Positions 23,001 to 30,072 are shown, counted from the stretch's first letter. The stretch: 64,000 nucleotides of DNA from JAXDMK01 sp963765955 (GCA_963765955.1 CAVXYA010000011.1:186001-250000); one strand, 5' to 3'. Numbers and translations: made by a program. The notes: generated by a model from the letters alone, not told the origin.

Positions 23001-26000
23001 GCGGCACGTCCACCGCCCAGTCCAGCGCCACCAACTCCGGTGACACCGGCGACGCCACCGCCTCGGCGGTGTCGAGCCCGGTCGCGGTCAGCGGCAACTC
23101 GGGTGCGTCCGGGGCAACCGGCGCCGCCCAGGCCACCCCCACCGCCACCAACTCCAACGCCCTCGGCACGGCCGTCACCCTCTCCGGCGACGTCGAGAGC
23201 GGCGAGTCGGGCGAGACCGGTGACACCGGCGACACCACCGCGATCGGCGGCGTCTTCGCCGGGGCCAACTCGGGCGCCGTCTCCGACGCCGTCTCGACCT
23301 CGGGCGACACCGGCGACGCCGACAACGCCCTGTTCATCCTGGCCGAGGGTGGCGAGGGCGGCGAGGGCGGCGAGGCCGCCGCCGTCAACCTCGATGTCTC
23401 CCTCATCAACGCTTCGGGCGGCGCCGGCAACCTGATCGTCGCCTCCGACGTCGATGGCAGCGTCCTGGCCGCAGGTGGCAACACGGTGGCCACCAGCGAG
23501 GCCAACGGCGGCGCCGGCGGCGCAGCCGACGTCTCCGCCACCCCGACGGCCACCTCCGCCGCCAGCGGCACCTCCACCGCCCAGTCCAGCGCCACCAACT
23601 CGGGCGACACCGGCGACGCCAGCGCCGTCGGTGTCTCCAAGCCGGTGGCCTGGAGCGGCGACTCGGGTGCCTCCGGCGCCACGGGCGCAGCCACCACCAG
23701 CGTCGCCGCCACCAACTCGGCGATCATCGGCTCGGCCATCGCCCTCGGCATCGGCGAGGACGGGGCTTCCGAGGCCGAGTCCGGCGACTCGGGCGAGACC
23801 GGCGACACCGGCGACGCCTTCGCCGGCGCCGAGGTCGCCAGCATCGCCAACTCGGGTGCCATCTCGGGCGCCGACGCCCTCTCGGGCGACACCGGCGACG
23901 CGGCCAACGCCCTGCTCATCGTGGCCGAGGGCGGCGAGGGCGGCGAGGGCGGCGACGCAGCCCTGGCCGCCAACGCCTCCCTCGCCTTGATCGACGCCTC
24001 CGGCATCGGCCTCAACGTCGTCCTCGCCAGCGAGGTCGAAGGCGGCGTCCTCGCCACCGGCGGCAACACGGTTGCCGTTTCGGCCGCCGACGGCGGCGCC
24101 GGCGGGGCGGCCGACGTGGCGGCCACGCCCACCGCCACCTCGGGCGCCAGCGGGGCGGCCACTGCCCAGTCCAGCGCCACCAACTCGGGCGACACCGGCG
24201 ACGCCCTCTCCGTCGGCGACGCCCGCCCGGTCGCCCGCTCCGGCAACTCCGGTCCCACCGGCAGCACCGGTGCCGCCTCCTCCAGCGCCACCGCCGCCAA
24301 CTCGCCCGTCGCCACCGGCGCGGCAATCGCCATCGTCGGCGACGCCGAGTCGGGCGACTCGGGCGAGTCGGGTGACACGGGCGACGCCGAGGTCCTGGCC
24401 TCGGCCGACAGCCTGGCCAACTCCGGCGCCCACTCCGAGGCGACCTCCGAGTCCGGCGTCACCGGTGATGTCGCCAACGTGGTCCTCCTCGAGGCCGAGG
24501 GCGGCGAGGGCGGCGAAGGCGGCCTGGCCGCATCGCTCAACCTCGGCCTCTCGCTGGTCAACCTGTCCGGTGGGGCGGCCAACGTGCTGATCGCGGCCGA
24601 CGTCGACGGGGGCGCGGTCGCCGTCGGCGGCAGCGAGGTCGCCACCTCGCAGGCCAACGGCGGTGCCGGCGGTGCCGGCACCGTGACGGTCACCCCCACC
24701 GCCACCAGCGGGGCATCGGGCACCACCACCGCCCAGTCCAGCGCCACCAACACGGGTGACACGGGCGACGCCACCTCGGCCGCCTACGCCAACCCGGTTG
24801 CCGTCAGCGGCAACTCCGGCGCCACCGGGGCCACGGGGGCGGCCACCTCGGCCGCCACCGCCGCCAACTCGGCCCTGGTGGGCACGGCCTTGGCCGTGTC
24901 CGGTGAGGCCGAGTCGGGCGACTCCGGTGAGTCGGGCGAGACGGGCGACGCCGAGGGCGAGGCCACGGCCACCAGCCGGGCCAACTCCGGTGCCTTCTCC
25001 AGCTCCGACGGCCTCTCCGGTGACACCGGCGGGGCGCTCAACGTGGTCCTGGCCGACGTCGACGGCGGCGAGGGGGGCGAGGGCGGCGCGGCTGTCGGCG
25101 TCAACCTCAGCCTGGCCGGCCTCGACCTCTCCGGCGGGGCCCTGAACCTCGTCATCGGCGGCGAGCTCGAGGACGCGGCCCTGGCCCGCGGCGGCGCCTC
25201 AGTGGGCATCGCCGACGCCAACGGCGGTGCCGGCGGGGCCGGATCGCTCACGCTCACGCCGACGGCGACGTCCGGCGGCTCCGGTGACGTCCGCTCGCAG
25301 TCCAGCGCCACCAACTCCGGTGACACCGGCGACGCCGTCTCGGTAGCCGAAGCCAACCCGGTCGCAGCGACGGGCGGCTCGGGCGGCACCGGCGGCACCG
25401 GTGCGGCGACGTCGGCCTCCAGCGCCGTCAACCCGGCCCTGCTCGGAATCAGCGTGGCCGTCACCGGCGACGCCGAGTCGGGCGACTCGGGCGACAGCGG
25501 CGAGACGGGCGACGCCGAGCTGACGGCCACCGCCGACAGCCTGGCCAACTCGGGCGCCAAGTCCACCGCCATCGGGTTCTCGGGCGACACCGGGGTAGCC
25601 AGCAACGTGGCGCTCGCCGAGTCCGAGGGCGGCGAAGGCGGCGACGGCGGCCTCGCCGTCGCCCTGGCCGACGTGGGCGGACCGGCAGCCAACATCGTCG
25701 TGGTCGGCGACGCCGCCGGGCTGTTTGCCCTCGGTGGGGCCTCAGTGGGCACCGCCGCCGCCAACGGCGGCGCAGGTGGCGCCGGCTCGCTCAACCTCAC
25801 CCCGAAGGCCACCAGTGGCGGCTCGGGCGACGTCAACAGCCAGTCGAGCTCCACCAACACGGGCGACACCGGCGACGCCACCTCGAAGGCGACGGCCTCG
25901 CCCGTCGCCAGCTCGGGCCCGTCCGGTCCCACCGGCGACACCGGCAACGCCACCTCGGGCCAGACCACCGTCACCACCGGTCTGGCCGGTCTCACCCCGG

Positions 26001-27106
26001 CCGTGGCCATCAGCGGCGACGCGGAGACCGGCGACTCGGGCGACTCGGGCGAGACCGGCGACGCATCCACCGACGCCTTGGCCGCCAGCGACGCCAACAC
26101 CGGGGCCGACTCCGACGCCGAGGCCGACTCCGGTCCCACCGGCGTCGCCGTCAACCTCACCGTGGGCGAGGTCGAAGGGGCCGAAGGCGGCGACGGCGGA
26201 CTGGCCCTGGGCCTGGCGCTGGGAGGCGGCCCGGCCATCAACATCGGCGCCGGCGGTGTCGCCATCGGAGGCGCCACCGTCTCGCTCAGCGCATCGTCGG
26301 GCGGGGCGGGGGCCGACGCCACCGCCACCGGTACCCCGACGGCGACGTCGGGCGACACCGGCGAGGCCACCGGTCAGTCCAGCGCCACCAACAGCGGCGA
26401 TACCGGCGACAGCACGTCGGCCGCCATCACCAGCCCCGTGTCCAGCTCCGGATCGACGCCCTCCTCGGGTGCCACCGGGTCGGCGTCGGGCACCGGTGCC
26501 GCGCCCACCGCGGCCGAGGCCGGTGCCGCTGCCAGCGGCGTCCCGGCGCTCGCCGAGGCGGAGGACGGCGAGGCCGAGAACGGCGACACCGAGGCCAGCC
26601 TCGAGGCCACGGCCGGCGCCGGCTCCGGGTCGGGTAGCGGCGGGGGCGGCGGGGGCGGCGGCCACCGTGACCGCACCCCGCCCGAGCACACGTCGTTCAC
26701 CAGCTCCGGTGGGGCCCACTCCGACGAGACCTCGGTCGCGTCGGGCGGCGCCCACGCCACCAACGAGTCGGTGGCGTCGGGGCGGTCGATCGCCGACAAC
26801 TACTCCACCGCCTCCGGGCACGGCGTGGCCAGCAACGGCTCCGTCGCCTCCGGTTGCTCCACCGCCGTCGACGTCTCCACTGCCTCCGGCGACTGCGAGC
26901 CGGGCACGAAGGGCAAGCATGGGAAGGGCCGCGACGGGGGTAAGCACGACGGAGCACACGACGGCGAGGGCGGTACGGCTACGCTGGCCCGCACCGGTGT
27001 GGATGTCGGAACCATGGCAGTTGCGGCGGGTGCGAGCAGCGGCCTCGGTGGCCTTTTGCTGGCGCTCGGTCGCTTCGGCCGGCGTTCCGAGAACGAAGAG
27101 TCCTGA
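14003..27106 (+). CDS. Giant surface repeat protein 2 (4,367 aa), LARTG-anchored
   Basis: ATG 14003 has AAAGGA 6 nt upstream and starts a signal peptide (SALIGALTATILVFIGAGP, then AVGQDAP), which resembles that of protein 1 (GAGPVRAQEAP). A Thr/Pro spacer leads to 22 modules of about 180-200 residues. The end carries a Gly-rich stretch, four to five 12-residue repeats (SVASGRSIADNY type, about 26,730-26,895), a basic/His/Gly linker, LARTG (26984-26998), a weakly hydrophobic helix and GRFGRR, then the stop. I see no Cys in the mature chain except the pair at the end of the 12-residue repeats. Alternating small residues and Gly/Asp turns suggest a beta-solenoid; this is inference. The role is unknown: adhesin, sheath or surface layer are all possible. 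Gene 3 follows after 65 nt. Confidence 0.85.
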   Translation: MRIGNAGAERATSRSALIGALTATILVFIGAGPAVGQDAPPPDATSEAVSTPVASTGDDTTATSTPVADTPAETPTTLAPVADTAAQDDPPADTGESGEATSVGRAVSNSNSGAQSTATARSGSTGSAVNVTGIVAEGGQGGSAGIAATAVGGGNGSTVAVNTASAGQGGAASVSAAPTATSGSSGAAVGQSSATNTGDTGNATSTAVSNPVSTSGTTGTPGSSGAASNNPFATNTGLLGIAFGGGARGGPGLPLLFPGFGSPLNGAGEGGPTSSGDSGNSGDSGNASARGFAASVANSGADSNADALSGDTGNATNVTFLGALGGGAGDTTGGLIGLDGVSVGSATGGTGGSATITVTPVATSGASGASTAQSSATNTGDTGDAWSSATASPVATSGDTGDTGDTGDVTANPSATNTALLGTAIAVSLGAESGDSGDSGDSGDAEATGSADSFANSGASSSADSESGDTGNATNVTLAEAEGADGGDGGLIIGVAGDGGDVEGDDDTIGLFGFGVVAGSSVAVADANGGSAGTASLTATPTATSGASGAATAQSSATNTGDTGDAYSEAESSPVATSGDTGDTGDTGDVTSAPTATNTAILGTAIAIAGPAESGDSGDSGDTGDAEADGDATSAANSGASSDADATSGDTGDATNIDILEVESGDGGDGGLAVAIAGDGGDAEGEGGGTGLLILPGLGFGLGGTTGGSSVAVASADGADGGDATLTATPTATSGDSGVALGQSSATNYGDTGDASSSAVSDPTAETGDSGDSGDSGDATATPTATNSGLFGTAIAISLGAETGDGGDSGDTGDAEAEAEVDSSANSGANVSADSESGSTGDATNILVADIDGGEGGDGGLAVAISDDGGEAENDIDGDDIEGSAVATGGSSLATASSNGGAGGDATATITPTATSGDSGTARAQGSATNTGATGNATSSATADPSAETGDSGEGGDSGDAGDGATATNSGTLGTAVALFDGVATNTALGGTAIAIGVPSDEGDEGDSGDTGDAEIEGSATSFANSGANVDVTSLSGDTGDASNDLDVEVEAGEGGDGLLAVAVSDDGGDAENDIEGGDIDGVALARGGASLATSEADGGDGGAADLDTTAAATSGGSGASVAQGSTTNSGHTGAAWSEANFGGEAETGDSGDDGDSGSASLAGTATSFASSGASTTASALSGDTGDADNDLELDVEAGEGGDGGLAVSVSDEGGEAVNDVDGDEVEGTGVAIGGASLATSQAGGGDGGDADLTVTPTATSGASGDARAQGSATNKGHTGDAYSAADSGGEAESGDAGEGGNSGDATATGAATSFANSGANVVVDSLSGDTGDADNDLDLDVEAGEGGDGGLAVALSDEGGDATNEVEVTTDLDADLFATGGASVSVASSGGGAGGDASATVAPTATSGATGSSVAQGSTTNYGDTGDAASSATSSPEASTGDTGSSGDEGDDELTTVATNDGILGTAIAIGDATATNTGLAGTAVAIAPSDASSDDSGASGSTGDASASGSADSSSNSGAATRADALSGNSGDADNDLDLDLEGGEGGDGLVAIAVSGEGGEAENDVDGVDVDVTGSAAGGASVATSDSNGGDGGEATATIDLWATSGASGAATAQSSATNTGDTGDAISVATASPTAETGDSGDTGDTGDATGHATAVNTAALGTALAVGGTTSSGASGDSGDTGDASADATADSAANSGAASGSGSASGDSGDATNSLDADIDGGEGGDGGLAVAVAGDGGEAENDIEAGTDADIDVSASGGPSVATVVADGGAGGDATLEADVSATSGGSGVTKAQSSATNSGDTGDATSAASTSPTAESGDSGDTGDTGDADGSPTATNSGLAGTALVVAGSTESGDSGDSGDTGAAAISGVANSAASSGAASSATTLSGNTGNALNDIDAEVEAGEGGDGGLAVGVSDDGGEAENDIDAGTGADITASATGGSSVSTVEVTGGDGGEATLTATPVATSGDTGASTAQSSATNSGDTGDATSQALSNGSATSGDSGDTGDTGDAVNEGAAINTALLGTALALGGAAASGSSGNSGATGSASALSSSGSSASSGSASRADSVSGDGGTADNDLDVALTGGEGGDGGLGLALADDGGDAVNEIEAGAGSDVDVSAIGGNSVAVVDDAGGDGGSVVFDVAPETVAGGSGAATAQSSSTNSGDTGNATSLATSNASAKSGDSGDTGDTGDAFSSPSAVNSAIGGTAVAIGGEAESGDSGDSGNTGDAIVIGGGSVASGNSGDTGDTGNAFAEPAAVNTALLGTAAAIGGEAESGDSGDSGDTGDALAVGGSAFADSNTGSTSAADAVSGSTGDANNDFALALEGGEGGDGGLGIAIAGDGGDAVNAVLAGPGSSVEAAAFGGDSVAVGGIAIAGDGGAALNLIVGSDATAATAVGGDSVATSTAGAGDGGAISIEAMPVTTSGSSGAATAQSSSTNTGNTGNATARAYDTGTATSGDSGTTGDTGDADSNPTAVNSQPTGAAIAVGGEAESGDSGDSGSTGNAAAGAEAVAGANSGATSFATARSGDTGDADTDLILVAVGGEGGEPGLSAAISGAGGPAVNIVLGTGLGDAEGANILAAGGNSVATAEANGGDGGAASITANPHTTSGSTGASTAQSSATNSGDTGDATSVAVATPSARSGNSGATGSTGAATNDPTATNSSNVLGTSLAVGGEAESGDSGDSGDTGDAFSFGAAAAFSNSGADSGAISTSGDTGDADNDVLLLAAGGEGGEGGTALAVNVDAALIGVSGGALNVVVGSELEGDVSATGGSTVSTAEANGGDGGAATITASPVAASGATGASTAQSSATNSGDTGDATANAATNPYAASGHSGATGATGAAQSSPTAVNTGLAGTAVAVGGEETESGDSGESGDTGDATAIGVAEAAASSGALSIADSASGDSGDAGNAVGAIAIGGEGGEGGEAAAVNLGIAGLDLSGAAVNVLIGADVDGDVRAVGGSTVATAAANGGAGGAADITASPQATSGVSGTSTAQSSATNSGDTGDATASAVSSPVAVSGNSGASGATGAAQATPTATNSNALGTAVTLSGDVESGESGETGDTGDTTAIGGVFAGANSGAVSDAVSTSGDTGDADNALFILAEGGEGGEGGEAAAVNLDVSLINASGGAGNLIVASDVDGSVLAAGGNTVATSEANGGAGGAADVSATPTATSAASGTSTAQSSATNSGDTGDASAVGVSKPVAWSGDSGASGATGAATTSVAATNSAIIGSAIALGIGEDGASEAESGDSGETGDTGDAFAGAEVASIANSGAISGADALSGDTGDAANALLIVAEGGEGGEGGDAALAANASLALIDASGIGLNVVLASEVEGGVLATGGNTVAVSAADGGAGGAADVAATPTATSGASGAATAQSSATNSGDTGDALSVGDARPVARSGNSGPTGSTGAASSSATAANSPVATGAAIAIVGDAESGDSGESGDTGDAEVLASADSLANSGAHSEATSESGVTGDVANVVLLEAEGGEGGEGGLAASLNLGLSLVNLSGGAANVLIAADVDGGAVAVGGSEVATSQANGGAGGAGTVTVTPTATSGASGTTTAQSSATNTGDTGDATSAAYANPVAVSGNSGATGATGAATSAATAANSALVGTALAVSGEAESGDSGESGETGDAEGEATATSRANSGAFSSSDGLSGDTGGALNVVLADVDGGEGGEGGAAVGVNLSLAGLDLSGGALNLVIGGELEDAALARGGASVGIADANGGAGGAGSLTLTPTATSGGSGDVRSQSSATNSGDTGDAVSVAEANPVAATGGSGGTGGTGAATSASSAVNPALLGISVAVTGDAESGDSGDSGETGDAELTATADSLANSGAKSTAIGFSGDTGVASNVALAESEGGEGGDGGLAVALADVGGPAANIVVVGDAAGLFALGGASVGTAAANGGAGGAGSLNLTPKATSGGSGDVNSQSSSTNTGDTGDATSKATASPVASSGPSGPTGDTGNATSGQTTVTTGLAGLTPAVAISGDAETGDSGDSGETGDASTDALAASDANTGADSDAEADSGPTGVAVNLTVGEVEGAEGGDGGLALGLALGGGPAINIGAGGVAIGGATVSLSASSGGAGADATATGTPTATSGDTGEATGQSSATNSGDTGDSTSAAITSPVSSSGSTPSSGATGSASGTGAAPTAAEAGAAASGVPALAEAEDGEAENGDTEASLEATAGAGSGSGSGGGGGGGGHRDRTPPEHTSFTSSGGAHSDETSVASGGAHATNESVASGRSIADNYSTASGHGVASNGSVASGCSTAVDVSTASGDCEPGTKGKHGKGRDGGKHDGAHDGEGGTATLARTGVDVGTMAVAAGASSGLGGLLLALGRFGRRSENEES
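14560..26440 (+). repeat. 22 tandem modules in giant gene 2
   Basis: The QSSATN/QGSATN signature recurs 22 times at about 540-600 nt spacing. Each module runs GDSGDSGDTGDA, a strand-like ANSGA segment, SGDTGDA-N, EGGEGGDGGLAVA, a variable DDGGEAENDI or NLSLAGLDLSGG segment, GGSSVA-A-ANGGDGG, TPTATSGASG, QSSATNSGDTGD and SGDTGDTGDA. Modules at about 16.3-21.1 kb share the AEND-type variable segment, and modules at about 22.2-25.2 kb share the SGG-N-V-type one. Confidence 0.9.
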
Positions 27107-27171
27107 CCACTCGCAGTCAGCCACATCGACTGCCCGATTAGCAATGGTTCCCTGAGCGGAAGAAGGAGACG

Positions 27172-27651
27172 ATGACCACGAAGAGAAGTGCGACGATGTC
27201 GCTGCTGGCGGTTGTAGCTGGCCTGGTCGGCATGGTTGCCTTCCTGGCTGGTCCGGCCGCTGCCGACCCCAGCCATGGTGACGGGCTGACCTCAGGCGAG
27301 GCTTTCGCGTCCGACGGATCGGTTGCGTCGGGCAGCGCGGTGGCGATCAACGACTCGACCGCGTCCGGCGACGCCGTGGCCATCGACGGTTCGGTGGCTT
27401 CCGGCTGCTCGACCGCCCTGCGCGACTCGACCGCCTCGGGGGCCGACTGCAAGGGCCACCACGGCGACAAGGGCGACCACGGCCGCAAGCACCACGGCCA
27501 CGGTGATGCCGCTCCGGCCGAGGCCCACGACGGGAGCCTGGCGCTGACCGGTTCGTCGAGTGCATCCATGGTGCAGATGGCGCTGGTCGCCTTCTTCGCC
27601 GGCCTCGCCCTCGTGTCCGTCACCAACATCTTCCGCCGCCAGACCAACTAA
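27172..27651 (+). CDS. Small LALTG-anchored protein with the giant proteins' C-terminal module
   Basis: 159 residues. ATG 27172 has a good ribosome-binding site (AAGGAG, spacer 5). A signal peptide (MSLLAVVAGLVGMVAFLAG, cleavage about AAADP) is followed directly by four 12-residue repeats (SVASGSAVAIND, STASGDAVAIDG, SVASGCSTALRD, STASGADC), a His/Lys/Gly/Asp linker, LALTG (27538-27552), a membrane helix and RRQTN. It is the C-terminal anchor architecture of the two giant proteins without their repeat body. It lies 65 nt after giant gene 2 with no terminator between, so the two are probably one transcript. It may be a minimal wall protein, or a partner that pairs with the giant proteins through the shared module; the function is unknown. 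Confidence 0.85.
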   Translation: MTTKRSATMSLLAVVAGLVGMVAFLAGPAAADPSHGDGLTSGEAFASDGSVASGSAVAINDSTASGDAVAIDGSVASGCSTALRDSTASGADCKGHHGDKGDHGRKHHGHGDAAPAEAHDGSLALTGSSSASMVQMALVAFFAGLALVSVTNIFRRQTN

Positions 27652-27688
27652 CGCCCAGGGGCGACGCGCCCCTCGGTACCCGAATCCT

Positions 27689-27719
27689 GGCTCGCCGGCG
27701 AGAAAGTCGCCGGCGAGCC
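27689..27719 (+). terminator. Terminator hairpin after the giant-protein locus
   Basis: A perfect 13-bp stem (GGCTCGCCGGCGA / TCGCCGGCGAGCC) encloses a 5-nt GAAAG loop 37 nt after the stop at 27651. There is no T run. It marks the end of the giant gene 2 / anchor gene transcript. Confidence 0.75.
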
Positions 27720-27830
27720 GATTCGCGCCCCGACCCCTTTGCTCCACCGGGTGCGGTGGGTTCTCCTGGGGCCGGTACCCGCGCTACGGTCGACCCAGGC
27801 GGTCTTTCGTCTTCTCCGGAGGTGGTGCCC

Positions 27831-28079
27831 GTGGCGCTCGAAGAGGTGGTCAACGAGGGATTCCTGAGTAGGTACCGGGCTCTGCTCGACGCGGAGGACT
27901 CCGCGTTCGACGAGCTCGAGCATGCCTACGAGGACGGGGATCGGGAGCACTTCCTCGCCGACCTGGCCACCTGGTCGAGCACCATCCAGCGCCGGCTGGC
28001 GTTCCTCACCCGGGCCGGCGTGCCCCTCGACGGCTCGCTGCCCGGCCCCGGCGTCGAGAACGTGAACGCCCTCGCCTGA
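27831..28079 (+). CDS. Small conserved-looking helical protein
   Basis: 82 residues from GTG 27831, chosen because CCGGAGG lies 8 nt upstream; a longer frame from 27756 lacks such a site. TACGGT (27785-27790) is a plausible -10 box. The protein is acidic and mostly helical (FLSRYRALLDAEDSAFDELE...WSSTIQRRLAFLTRAG), with no signal peptide or known motif. The function is unknown. Confidence 0.6.
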   Translation: MALEEVVNEGFLSRYRALLDAEDSAFDELEHAYEDGDREHFLADLATWSSTIQRRLAFLTRAGVPLDGSLPGPGVENVNALA

Positions 28080-28105
28080 GCCGAGGGCGGCCGCTCGTGC
28101 CGGCA

Positions 28106-28163
28106 GCCGCAACGCCGGCCGCCGCAACGCCGGCAGCCGTATGGCCGCCGGCCGCAACGCCGG
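28106..28163 (+). repeat. Three direct copies of CCGCAACGCCGG
   Basis: Copies lie at 28107-28118, 28122-28133 and 28152-28163, spanning the start codon of the next gene. It may be simple sequence; no known binding site is recognised. Confidence 0.6.
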
Positions 28164-29286
28164 TCGACGCCCGGTTGCCTGGGCGGCCGCCGGTTCCCTG
28201 ATCCTGGGGGTTGTAGCCACCTCCTGGGCCGGTGGCGCACTGGTCGAGCACCGCACCGCCCCGTCCCCGGTCGCCATCGGACGGGCGCCGGTGGAGCCCT
28301 CGGTCGCCCCGCCGGTGGCGGCGGTCGAGGGGTCGGTCCCGGCGGCGGCACCGGCCGTCGTGACCACCGAGCCCCTCCCGCTGCCCCTGCCCGGCTGCCC
28401 GGTGCCTCCCCGGTCGGGAGCGACCGCCCCTGTCTGGCGCCCACCGGTGCTCGTGCCCGAGAACGAGCTGCCCGAGCCCCTGGCGCCGCCCGACATTCTC
28501 TCGGCCGACCTGGGCCCGGTGCAGGGCAAGGGCATGTGGGTGTGGCGGTTCGGGCAGACCGAGGGCGGTGACGCCGACGCCATCGTGCGCCGGGCCCGGG
28601 AGGCGGGCCTGCGCCAGCTGTGGGTCCGGGTGGGCGACTCCCGCAGCGGGTTCTACGCCTCCGAGGTGCTGGCCGCCCTCGTTCCCAAGGCTCACCAGGC
28701 GGGGCTGGCGGTGGTCGGCTGGGGGTTTCCCTTCCTCCACGACCCAGTGGACGACGCCCGATGGAGCGCGGAGGCCCTGGCCTGGCGGGGACCGGGTGGC
28801 GAGGCCCTCGACGGGTTCAGCCCCGACATCGAACTGGCCACCGAGGGGGTGGTGCTCACCGAGCGCCGGGCCCGCGTCTACCTGGGCCTGGTGCGGCAGG
28901 CCGCCGCCGCTCGCCTGCTGGTGGCCACCGTCTACCGCCCCACGGATCGCCTTTGGACCGGTCCCTACCCGTACACGGCCATCGCGTCCTACGTCGACGC
29001 CTTCGCCCCGATGGTCTACTGGGGCTGCACCGAGCCGGGGGCGGCTACGGCCCAGGCGCTCGAGCGCCTGTCGCGGCTGCGGCCCGTCCACGTGATCGGC
29101 CAGGGCTACGACGCCAGCGTCGACGGGGGCCGGCCCGGCGCGCCCTCGGCCGGGGAGACGGTACGGTTCCTCGACGTGGCCGTACGCGACGGCGCCATCG
29201 GCGCCTCCTTCTGGGTGTGGCAGTCCATCGATGACGAGCAGTGGGAGGCCATGTCCTCGTTCCCGTGGTACGAAGCCCGTGGCTGA
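28141..29286 (+). CDS. Putative exported TIM-barrel (glycosidase-like) protein
   Basis: 381 residues. The N-terminus has Arg residues and one hydrophobic segment (VAWAAAGSLILGVVATSWAGG), so it is exported or membrane-anchored. A Pro/Ala/Val spacer to about residue 110 precedes a domain with alternating strand/helix character: GMWVWRF, LRQLWVRVGD, LAVVGWGFPF, DGFSPDIEL, LLVATVYRP, VDAFAPMVYWGC, HVIGQGYDA, GASFWVWQS. This pattern is typical of GH-like TIM barrels that sit on cell-wall or polysaccharide processing proteins, but I cannot name a family or assign catalytic residues. The ATG lacks a clear ribosome-binding site. The 3' end overlaps the next gene by 8 nt. Confidence 0.6.
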   Translation: MAAGRNAGRRPVAWAAAGSLILGVVATSWAGGALVEHRTAPSPVAIGRAPVEPSVAPPVAAVEGSVPAAAPAVVTTEPLPLPLPGCPVPPRSGATAPVWRPPVLVPENELPEPLAPPDILSADLGPVQGKGMWVWRFGQTEGGDADAIVRRAREAGLRQLWVRVGDSRSGFYASEVLAALVPKAHQAGLAVVGWGFPFLHDPVDDARWSAEALAWRGPGGEALDGFSPDIELATEGVVLTERRARVYLGLVRQAAAARLLVATVYRPTDRLWTGPYPYTAIASYVDAFAPMVYWGCTEPGAATAQALERLSRLRPVHVIGQGYDASVDGGRPGAPSAGETVRFLDVAVRDGAIGASFWVWQSIDDEQWEAMSSFPWYEARG

Positions 29287-29725
29287 CGTCACCTTCTCGT
29301 CGGGCCTGCCGGAGACGGTCCTGCCGCCCGAGGACCCCGACGCCCTGGCCGCCCTGGCCGCCGCCCTCCAGCAGCCGGAGGACGGGCAGCCAGAGGAGGG
29401 GCGGCGGGAGGCGGTGGCGGCGGTGGTGGCCCGCTGGCCCCGCTTCCTCGACGCCTGGGCCCGATTGGGCCAGCTGGCCCGGGACGACGTGGAGGCCTAC
29501 GCCGCCTTCCGGGTGGGGTACCACCGGGGCCTCGACCGCCTGCGCCAGTCGGGATGGCGGGGCTCGGGCTACGTCCGGTGGCGGCACGAGTCCAACCGCG
29601 GCTTCCTGCGGGCCCTCGACGGCCTGCGGCGCATGGCGGAGGCCATCGGCGAGACCGACGAGGCCGAGCGCTGCGAGCAGTTCATCCGCCAGCTCGACCC
29701 CGGCTGGGACGGCACCGACGCCTGA
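29279..29725 (+). CDS. DUF3151 family protein
   Basis: 148 residues from GTG 29279 (VADVTFSSGLPETVLPP), overlapping the previous gene by 8 nt, which suggests coupled translation. Helix-rich with RWPRFLDAWARLGQ, AYAAFRVGYHRGLDRLRQSGWRG and a conserved-looking ESNRGFLRALDGLRRMAEAIGE. The pattern and length match the actinobacterial DUF3151 family, whose function is unknown to me. Confidence 0.75.
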   Translation: MADVTFSSGLPETVLPPEDPDALAALAAALQQPEDGQPEEGRREAVAAVVARWPRFLDAWARLGQLARDDVEAYAAFRVGYHRGLDRLRQSGWRGSGYVRWRHESNRGFLRALDGLRRMAEAIGETDEAERCEQFIRQLDPGWDGTDA

Positions 29726-29789
29726 CCGGGCGCCTGATCGGCCACCCGGCGGGCCAGACGGCGGGTCCTCGGACACCGTCGCCCGGCGG

Positions 29790-30041
29790 GTGGTGGTCGA
29801 CGGCATGGTGCAGGGCGTGTTCTTCCGTGACACGTGCCGGCGGATGGCGTCCGCCACCGGCGTCGGCGGATGGGTGCGCAACCGGCCCGACGGCCTGGTG
29901 GAGGCGTGGTTCGAGGGCGCCCGGGCCGGGGTCGAGCAGATGGTGGCCTGGTGCCGGCAGGGGCCGCCCGGAGCCCGGGTGACCGGCGTCGAGGTGACGT
30001 CGGAGACCCCGGCGGGGGAGACCCGCTTCCGCATCCGCTGA
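29790..30041 (+). CDS. acyP: Acylphosphatase
   Basis: About 83 residues from GTG 29790, the only normal start in frame near the conserved N-terminus. The core VVVDGMVQGVFFRDTCRRMA contains the catalytic Arg of the acylphosphatase signature, and GWVRNRPDGLVEAWFEG contains the catalytic Asn. It hydrolyses acyl-phosphates. FF replaces the usual VGF before the Arg, a mild deviation. Confidence 0.85.
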   Translation: MVVDGMVQGVFFRDTCRRMASATGVGGWVRNRPDGLVEAWFEGARAGVEQMVAWCRQGPPGARVTGVEVTSETPAGETRFRIR

Positions 30042-30072
30042 ACGGATGCTCCCGGCGTGGTCGCCGCGCTGC

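Noticed and set aside
5250..26440. Collagen-like Gly-X-Y protein
   Set aside because: GDS/GDT triplets occur in runs of only four or five and are broken by non-Gly-X-Y segments, too short for a collagen triple helix.
5250..26440. RTX calcium-binding toxin or PE_PGRS protein
   Set aside because: The RTX nonapeptide GGxGxDxUx is not kept, there is no PE domain, and the C-terminus is a wall anchor rather than a type I secretion signal.
14300..26440. CRISPR array because of regular repeats
   Set aside because: Repeats are about 550 nt, diverged and in frame; there is no short repeat/unique spacer pattern and no cas gene.
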